Source of the DNA: an uncultured Oscillospiraceae bacterium
GTDB taxonomy: Bacteria; Bacillota; Clostridia; Oscillospirales; Acutalibacteraceae
Length of the DNA: 9,886 bases
Assembly: GCA_900548305.1 (NCBI GenBank)
Contig: URJZ01000035.1
Span: forward strand, 1-9,886
Reading direction: 5' to 3'
Under the pieces are notes generated by a model. It had not been told where the DNA came from and did no database searches. It saw only the letters and a list, made by a program, of their open reading frames with translations. The position numbers were made by a program, and so were the translations under genes. Below, in pieces: positions 4,949 through 9,886 of the stretch; position 1 is the first letter of the stretch, and each line of letters opens with the position of its first letter.

Positions 4949-6847
4949 TTATTCTTCGCCTTCGTCAAATTGGCTATTATAAAGATTAGCATAAAAACCA
5001 CCTTTGGCAAGCAGTTCTTCGTGGTTACCTTGTTCGATAATGTCGCCGTCTTTCATAACCAAAATGGTATCTGCATTTTTAATGGTAGATAAGCGGTGGG
5101 CAATAACGAAACTAGTTCTTCCTTCCATTAAATGATCCATCGCTTTTTGAATTAGAATTTCAGTTCTGGTATCAACACTGCTTGTTGCTTCATCCAGAAT
5201 TAATATTTCAGGATCGGCTAAAATTGCGCGAGCGATGGTTAATAATTGTTTTTGTCCCTGTGATACGTTATTTGTTTCTTCATTTAACATAGTTTTATAG
5301 CCATCAGGGAACGTTCTAACAAAGTGATCGACCTGGGCTGCTTTCGCAGCTTCGATTACTTCTTCTGTTGTAGCATTCTGCTTTCCGTAACGAATATTAT
5401 CTTCAATGGAAGCATTGTACAACCAAGTATCCTGCACAACCATTCCAAACATAGAACGCAAATCTTTTCTTGTATATTCACGTAAATCATGACCATCTAC
5501 TAAAATAGCACCTGAATTTACATCATAGAAGCGCATGAGCAATTTTACAATAGTAGTTTTACCCGCACCTGTAGGTCCTACAATAGCTACTTTTTGTCCG
5601 GGTTCTACCACGGTCGAAAAATCATTAACAATGGTACGTTCCGGTGTATACCCAAAGTTTACATGGTCAAATACAACTCTTCCTTTTGGTTTGATACAGG
5701 TAGCAGTTTCAATACCGTTTGGATCGTGCTGTACAGTAATTGGATTCTTTGTTTCCGGAACTTCTTCTTCCTGTTCTAAGAAATTGAACACACGTTCAGC
5801 AGCTGCTGCAGTTTGCTGTAGAATATTTGAAATATTTGCAATTTGAGAAATTGGTTGTGTAAATTGACGTACATATTGCATGAAAGCCTGAATATTACCA
5901 ACAGGTAAACCGGTTGTAACAGACAGATAACCACCCAAAATACAAATTGCTACGTAACCTAAGTTTCCAACAAACAAGATAATTGGCATTAAAAGACCGG
6001 ATAAAAATTGTGATTTCCAAGCAGACTTATAAAGTGTATTATTGTATTTATCAAAAGTTTTTGCAGACTCTTTTTCTTTATTAAACGCTTTAATAACCAC
6101 ATGGCTGGAGTACATTTCTTCCACATGACCATTTACGTGACCCAAATAAGCCTGTTGCGCCATAAAGTGTTTCTGAGTTTTCTTCATAATTAACGAAATA
6201 ATACCCATTGAAATAGGCACGATGGCCAAAGCAACCAAAGTCATTTCCCAGCTGATGGTCAGCATCATAATCAGAATACCGATAATAGTAGTAACTGAAG
6301 TGATAATTTGTGTTGCACTCTGGTTTAAACTTTGAGAAATGGTATCAACGTCGTTGGTAATGTAGGATAAGATTTCACCATTTGAAGTACCGTCATAATA
6401 TTTAAATGGAAGACGATGCATTTTGCTGGAAATATCTTTTCTTAAATTATATGTTACTTTCATTGTAACTTTAGACATTAAGTGACCTTGTAAATAACCG
6501 AATAATAAACTTACTAAATACAAGCAAATTAGAATAATTGCAATCATACCGATATATCCAAAATCAATACCGTCACCTGTGCCTGAAACACTGCTCATAA
6601 TACCTTCGTATAATTTTGTAGTAGCCATACCTAAAATTTTAGGTCCTACAATGGTAAATACTGTGGAGCACACGGCAAAAATAACCACTAAAATTAATAG
6701 TATTTTAAATTTTCCCATATAACGCAGTAATTTACCAAAAGAGTTTTTAAAGTTTTTTGCTTTTTCTCCAGGAACAGCGGCGTTCCCACCAAACATTGCG
6801 CCACCCGGCTTTGGAGAAGTTTTTGTATTTTTGTTCTGATTACTCAT
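4949..6847 (-). CDS. ABC exporter half-transporter, catalytic partner (heterodimeric multidrug type)
   Basis: This 632-aa protein is a type IV ABC exporter half: six membrane helices (about 48-340) followed by a nucleotide-binding domain (about 390-625). It has a charged N-terminal extension of about 40 residues. Walker A is GPTGAGKT (424-431), Q-loop Gln472, Walker B ILILDE with catalytic Glu553 (Asp552 before it) and switch His584 (AHRLST); these are all consensus. The signature motif is altered to VSQGQ (528-532) instead of LSGGQ. The consensus ATP site of the dimer thus uses this subunit's Walker motifs, while its poor signature faces the degenerate site of the partner. This is the known arrangement of heterodimeric exporters such as TM287/288, LmrCD and BmrCD. 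Its ATG overlaps the end of the partner gene (ATGAGTAA), with AAAGGAGG as ribosome site, so the subunits are translationally coupled. Substrates cannot be read from the sequence; drugs or lipids are typical. Confidence 0.92.
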   Translation of the reverse strand: MSNQNKNTKTSPKPGGAMFGGNAAVPGEKAKNFKNSFGKLLRYMGKFKILLILVVIFAVCSTVFTIVGPKILGMATTKLYEGIMSSVSGTGDGIDFGYIGMIAIILICLYLVSLLFGYLQGHLMSKVTMKVTYNLRKDISSKMHRLPFKYYDGTSNGEILSYITNDVDTISQSLNQSATQIITSVTTIIGILIMMLTISWEMTLVALAIVPISMGIISLIMKKTQKHFMAQQAYLGHVNGHVEEMYSSHVVIKAFNKEKESAKTFDKYNNTLYKSAWKSQFLSGLLMPIILFVGNLGYVAICILGGYLSVTTGLPVGNIQAFMQYVRQFTQPISQIANISNILQQTAAAAERVFNFLEQEEEVPETKNPITVQHDPNGIETATCIKPKGRVVFDHVNFGYTPERTIVNDFSTVVEPGQKVAIVGPTGAGKTTIVKLLMRFYDVNSGAILVDGHDLREYTRKDLRSMFGMVVQDTWLYNASIEDNIRYGKQNATTEEVIEAAKAAQVDHFVRTFPDGYKTMLNEETNNVSQGQKQLLTIARAILADPEILILDEATSSVDTRTEILIQKAMDHLMEGRTSFVIAHRLSTIKNADTILVMKDGDIIEQGNHEELLAKGGFYANLYNSQFDEGEE

Positions 6848-9104
6848 TGTCTAACTCCTCCTTTGAAAGTTGTGACGAAGCAATTTCGTAGTAGGTTTTG
6901 CAATTTTTGAGTAGCTCTTGGTGCGTGCCCTTACCAACAATTTTGCCCTCATCCAAAACGATAATTTGTTCTGCATTCATAATGGTACTAATACGCTGTG
7001 CAACAATCAATACAGTTGCGTTTGAAGTGTGTTCTTTCAAAGCTTTACGTAAAGTAGCATCAGTTTTAAAGTCTAAAGCAGAGAAGCTGTCGTCAAAAAT
7101 AAAGATTTCCGGTTTTTTTGTCAAAGCACGTGCTATCGACAAACGCTGTTTTTGACCACCGGATACGTTTGTACCGCCCTCAGAAATAGGACTATCAAAA
7201 CCATCCGGCTTTTTCATAATAAAGTCGGTAGCCTGTGCAATATCCGCAGCGAGTTTTAAATCGTCCATCGTTGCATTTTCGTCTCCATAACGCAAATTGG
7301 AAGCAATGGTACCTGAGAGCAAAATACCTTTTTGAGGCACATAACCAATTTTGTTATGAAGTTCATGTTGAGATACATCTTTTACATTCACACCATCAAT
7401 TAAAACTTCACCTGAAGTTACATCATAAAAACGAGGGATTAAGTTTACTAATGTAGATTTACCTGAACCGGTAGAACCGATAAACGCTGTTGTTTGACCG
7501 GGTTTTGCAATGAAACTGATATCGCTTAATACTTCTTCATCAGCACCGGCATAATGGAAGCTAACATTGCGGAATTCTACAACACCATCGATGCTGTCAT
7601 CAAAATGTTTTGATTGAGCTGGGTCTTGAACGCTTGGTTCTTTTTCCAGTACTTCTCTGATTCTGGCTGCGGAAACAGCTGCACGAGGTACGATGATAAA
7701 TACAATAGAAAGCATTAAGAACGCAATAATAATTTGCATAGAGTATTGCATGAAGGCCATCATATCACCAACTTGAATACCGCCGTTTGCAACTTGATGT
7801 GCACCAATCCAAACAACAAGTAAGCAAATACCATTCATGATAAAGGTCATAGCAGGCATTAAAAATACCATAACACGGTTTGTAAATAATTGCGTTTTAC
7901 TTACATCCATATTTGCTTTATCAAAACGTTTCTTTTCAAAATCTTCAGTACCAAACGCGCGAATAACAGTCATACCGTTTAGATTTTCTCTTGCAACCAA
8001 ATTCAATTTATCAATTAGTTTTTGCATAATTTTGAATTTAGGCATTGCAATCACGAAGATGACCCCAACCAATAGGAACAGCAGTCCGCATGCCAAACCA
8101 ATAATCCAGCTCATAGATGGAGAAGAGCCTACTGCCATAACGGTACCACCCACGGCCATAATAGGGGCATAACATATCATCCTGATACCCATTACTAACA
8201 ATAATTGAATCTGTGTAATATCGTTGGTAGTACGGGTAATCAAAGAAGAGGTTGTAAATTCGTCAAATTCATTATTAGAAAAAGAAGTGACTTTTCTAAA
8301 TACATCTCTACGCATATTACGAGCTGTACCAGCTGCAATACGGGAAGCTAATAAGCTAACCAAAATAGATGCAATACCACCTGCCAGTGACAATGCAAGC
8401 ATTTTCATACCTGCAATTACAATATATGTAGTTTGAATGCTGGATTTATTTAGCCCAAGTTCTTGATAAATACTACCGTTTAAAATAGCTGCACTTTGAG
8501 AAAGCATTGAAGATTCTGTGTTTTCTGCCTGCGCTCTTGCATCATCAATTACTTGATCAGGCATGGCCTCCAGCTGTGGCTGCATTTGATAGAGTTCTTC
8601 AAAATTAATATCTGAAATATTACTGCTACTGGAAGTATCTTCATCTCCAGATTGAGCAGCAGCATTTTCATTGCTTGACATAGATTGCATAGTATAAATA
8701 AATGTCCATGTAGCTAAACCGAATGTATGATCTAATTGAGACATTGTATCGCTGTCTATGTTATTATTTAACACATAAATATCTTGTGTGGCCAACAATG
8801 GATATTCTTTTACGTAACGGTCATGTTCTTGACCTTGATCGTTAACAGAACGAAGTGTGTAACTCTTATTTATGACCTCTTTTTCTTCGTCTGTCATAAA
8901 CACTTTCAAAAATGAAAGTGCTTTAGCACTTATTGCCTTAGGTGTAGATTCCGAAATACCACTCTGCTGAATACCAACATTTACAATGTCAGACATATAA
9001 TTTGGTAAGCTTAAGTCACAAAACGCCTGACCAAATAACAGCAAAATGGCAAATACTACACTCACCCAAAAAGGCTTTAAGTATTTTGCAAGCAATTTTA
9101 CCAT
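6840..9104 (-). CDS. ABC exporter half-transporter with degenerate ATP site and large external insert
   Basis: The 754-aa protein has membrane helix 1 at about 11-30, then some 190 residues before helix 2 (about 225-254), helices 3-6 up to about 475, and a nucleotide-binding domain at about 508-745. Walker A is GSTGSGKS (543-550), Q-loop Gln591, and the signature is an intact VSGGQ (647-651). The catalytic Glu after Walker B is Asp672 (FDDS) and the switch His is Gln703 (VAQRIST), so its own ATP site should hydrolyse poorly. With the VSQGQ signature of the partner, both defects fall in the same composite site. The inserted loop should face outside; it is rich in Ser, Asp, Glu and Gln, with an acidic-serine stretch (about 152-165), and has no cysteines. 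The gene follows marR by 30 bases without a terminator. AAAGGAAG precedes ATG 9104 at a slightly long distance. About 160 residues longer than a usual half-transporter. Confidence 0.92.
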   Translation of the reverse strand: MVKLLAKYLKPFWVSVVFAILLLFGQAFCDLSLPNYMSDIVNVGIQQSGISESTPKAISAKALSFLKVFMTDEEKEVINKSYTLRSVNDQGQEHDRYVKEYPLLATQDIYVLNNNIDSDTMSQLDHTFGLATWTFIYTMQSMSSNENAAAQSGDEDTSSSSNISDINFEELYQMQPQLEAMPDQVIDDARAQAENTESSMLSQSAAILNGSIYQELGLNKSSIQTTYIVIAGMKMLALSLAGGIASILVSLLASRIAAGTARNMRRDVFRKVTSFSNNEFDEFTTSSLITRTTNDITQIQLLLVMGIRMICYAPIMAVGGTVMAVGSSPSMSWIIGLACGLLFLLVGVIFVIAMPKFKIMQKLIDKLNLVARENLNGMTVIRAFGTEDFEKKRFDKANMDVSKTQLFTNRVMVFLMPAMTFIMNGICLLVVWIGAHQVANGGIQVGDMMAFMQYSMQIIIAFLMLSIVFIIVPRAAVSAARIREVLEKEPSVQDPAQSKHFDDSIDGVVEFRNVSFHYAGADEEVLSDISFIAKPGQTTAFIGSTGSGKSTLVNLIPRFYDVTSGEVLIDGVNVKDVSQHELHNKIGYVPQKGILLSGTIASNLRYGDENATMDDLKLAADIAQATDFIMKKPDGFDSPISEGGTNVSGGQKQRLSIARALTKKPEIFIFDDSFSALDFKTDATLRKALKEHTSNATVLIVAQRISTIMNAEQIIVLDEGKIVGKGTHQELLKNCKTYYEIASSQLSKEELDNE

Positions 9105-9134
9105 ATGAGCATGACTTCCTTTCTTAAAATAAAT

Positions 9135-9593
9135 TTAAAATTTTTCACAGGCTGTGCCTTCATAAAAAATTTCTTGAAAGCGCTTGAGAAGTTCAATGAA
9201 TTTTTTTGTATCTTCTTCTCCAAAATTTTCATAAATTTTATCAACAACAGATAAAAACATCTTTTTGGATGTAGATAAAATCTCTTTCCCTTGCTGGGTT
9301 AAATGTACCAATACTTTGCGCCTATCTTCTTCAACCATAACTCTTTTAATATAGTTTTTCTTTTCCAAAGCTTTTAACATTTGAGAAACAGCTGGACCTG
9401 ACATCTGGCTTACTTTTCTTATTAAAGAAGCTTCCACTCCTCCTGTTGATGAATCTTGATATCGCTCTATCATTCCTAAAGTGAAGAATTCACCCGGGGC
9501 AATACCAAACATAGCAGGAAAAGGTTTTTTGTATCTTCTTAATCCTCCTAATACTTCTGCCAATTCTTCTTTTAAGGCATTGGCATCGCTCAT
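9135..9593 (-). CDS. MarR-family transcriptional regulator of the ABC operon
   Basis: The 152-aa protein has the MarR layout: an N-terminal dimerisation helix, a winged helix-turn-helix in the middle and long C-terminal helices (about 100-140) that complete the dimer. The recognition helix lies around MSGPAVSQMLKALEKKNYI (64-82), and the wing is EEDRRKVLVHLT (88-99) with the characteristic DRR. MarR dimers usually repress their own operon and release DNA on binding a small molecule. As first gene of an operon with two exporter subunits, it is the likely repressor of this efflux system. The start is taken as ATG 9593, because the ribosome binding site (AAGGGGGGTGA) overlaps the alternative GTG 9605, which would add four residues. 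A consensus promoter and a triple palindrome lie directly upstream. The inducing ligand is unknown. Confidence 0.9.
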   Translation of the reverse strand: MSDANALKEELAEVLGGLRRYKKPFPAMFGIAPGEFFTLGMIERYQDSSTGGVEASLIRKVSQMSGPAVSQMLKALEKKNYIKRVMVEEDRRKVLVHLTQQGKEILSTSKKMFLSVVDKIYENFGEEDTKKFIELLKRFQEIFYEGTACEKF

Positions 9594-9601
9594 ACCGAAA
9601 T

Positions 9602-9612
9602 TCACCCCCCTT
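9602..9612 (-). promoter_or_regulatory. Ribosome binding site of marR, favouring ATG over GTG
   Basis: On the minus strand AAGGGGGGTGA resembles the anti-16S consensus AAGGAGGTGA with an extra G. The GTG at 9605-9603 lies within it, so it cannot be served by it; ATG 9593 lies 8 bases beyond it. Confidence 0.6.
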
Positions 9613-9613
9613 G

Positions 9614-9660
9614 ATTAACATTGTTAATAATTAATAACATTAATAGTTAATATCATTAAT
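9614..9660 (-). promoter_or_regulatory. Triple palindromic operator array, probable MarR binding sites
   Basis: Three 13-bp palindromes of the form TTAAY-N3-RTTAA lie at 9615-9627 (TTAACATTGTTAA), 9631-9643 (TTAATAACATTAA) and 9647-9659 (TTAATATCATTAA), read on the + strand. Their centres (9621, 9637, 9653) are exactly 16 bp apart. Six TTAA half-sites thus alternate at 9 and 7 bp spacing. The array begins 2 bp downstream of the marR -10 box and covers the transcription start and leader. Binding there would block the operon. MarR-family sites are typically AT-rich palindromes of this size; that this MarR is the binder is inferred from position. Confidence 0.75.
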
Positions 9661-9661
9661 C

Positions 9662-9689
9662 ATTATACTCTCAGTGAAACGATTGTCAA
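9662..9689 (-). promoter_or_regulatory. Perfect-consensus sigma-A promoter of the marR-ABC operon
   Basis: On the minus strand TTGACA (9689-9684) and TATAAT (9667-9662) are both perfect hexamers with a 16-bp spacer. The expected start, near 9655, lies inside the third palindrome. Such a strong promoter fits a tightly repressed, inducible operon. Confidence 0.9.
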
Positions 9690-9750
9690 CAGTTTTTGGA
9701 AAAACGAAACAATTTTTGTGCATAAAATATATGATAAAATAAACATAATC

Positions 9751-9780
9751 TTTACATATAACCACGAAATGCGCTATACT
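9751..9780 (+). promoter_or_regulatory. Sigma-A promoter of the divergent oxidoreductase gene
   Basis: TTTACA (9751-9756) and TATACT (9775-9780) are 18 bases apart. The start of transcription should fall near 9787, about 30 bases before ATG 9818. It lies about 60 bp from the -35 of the marR promoter, so the two promoters do not overlap. Confidence 0.65.
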
Positions 9781-9817
9781 GTTTGTGGGAATTTTATATA
9801 GAAAGGGGGAAAGATGG

Positions 9818-9886
9818 ATGCAAAAAAGAATGCATTTAGCAATTATAGGGGGAGGCGCTTCCGGACTCATTGCAGCCATTGCCGCT
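9818..9886 (+). CDS. FAD-dependent oxidoreductase, HI0933/BaiN-like (N-terminal fragment)
   Basis: The 23 codons before the window ends read MQKRMHLAIIGGGASGLIAA and on, a beta strand followed by the GGGASG dinucleotide-binding loop of a Rossmann fold. The motif 'IIGGGASGL.AAI' is typical of the HI0933/BaiN flavoprotein family, which binds FAD; the catalytic part lies beyond the window. ATG 9818 is chosen because GGGGGA (9805-9810) sits 7 bases before it and the frame yields the motif. ATG 9814, in another frame, gives an arginine-rich peptide with no such motif. The gene is divergent from the marR operon and has its own promoter. Confidence 0.75.
   Translation, partial: MQKRMHLAIIGGGASGLIAAIAA

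Noticed and set aside
5535..8436. Plus-strand open frames antisense to the ABC genes, up to 111 codons
   Set aside because: They are mirror frames of conserved transporter coding sequence and have no ribosome sites or family features.
9640..9879. Minus-strand open frame at the right edge
   Set aside because: It covers the marR promoter, the divergent promoter and the start of the oxidoreductase gene. The cysteine- and isoleucine-rich peptide has no recognisable motif.
1..9886. CRISPR array, mobile element, integrase site or toxin-antitoxin pair
   Set aside because: No regularly spaced long repeats, transposase or recombinase motifs, tRNA, or small paired genes of that type are visible. The only regular array is the 47-bp operator region, too short and unspaced for CRISPR.

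Overview
The window comes from an AT-rich, endospore-forming Bacillota genome, most likely class Clostridia. The basis is low GC throughout, strong AGGAGG-type ribosome binding sites, sigma-A promoters with TATAAT boxes, two small spore-coat-type genes and an intact gene for the late mother-cell sigma factor SigK. I cannot name a genus from the sequence alone.

Left part (1-1915, + strand) is a sporulation neighbourhood. It starts with the last codons of an upstream gene and a small ferritin-like four-helix protein with a complete set of di-metal ligands. Next come two short coat-type proteins (57 and 84 aa) in one transcription unit behind a SigE/SigK-like promoter, then sigK itself. The sigK gene carries a hydrophobic pro-sequence, has no intervening element, and probably starts at a TTG codon chosen by a strong Shine-Dalgarno. 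Hairpin terminators separate the three units.

Middle part (1916-4925): a minus-strand gene for a zinc-ribbon membrane protein with Pro/Gln-rich linkers converges on sigK across two terminator hairpins. It is divergent from a complete recQ DNA helicase gene. The two divergent genes each have a clear sigma-A promoter with a 17-bp spacer.

Right part (4926-9690, - strand) is a three-gene drug-efflux-type operon: a MarR-family regulator, then a 754-aa and a 632-aa ABC half-transporter whose genes overlap by 8 bp. The motif changes show an asymmetric heterodimer with one degenerate and one consensus ATP site. The marR promoter has perfect -35 and -10 hexamers. Directly downstream of the -10 lie three 13-bp palindromes spaced exactly 16 bp centre to centre, very probably the operator array for autorepression of the operon.

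The right edge (9751-9886, + strand) holds a divergent promoter and the first 23 codons of an FAD-dependent oxidoreductase of the HI0933/BaiN type. I found no CRISPR array, tRNA, rRNA, insertion sequence or phage gene. The most interesting items are the periodic marR operator array, the large extracytoplasmic insert in the degenerate ABC subunit, and the spore-linked ferritin-like gene with an unclear start.
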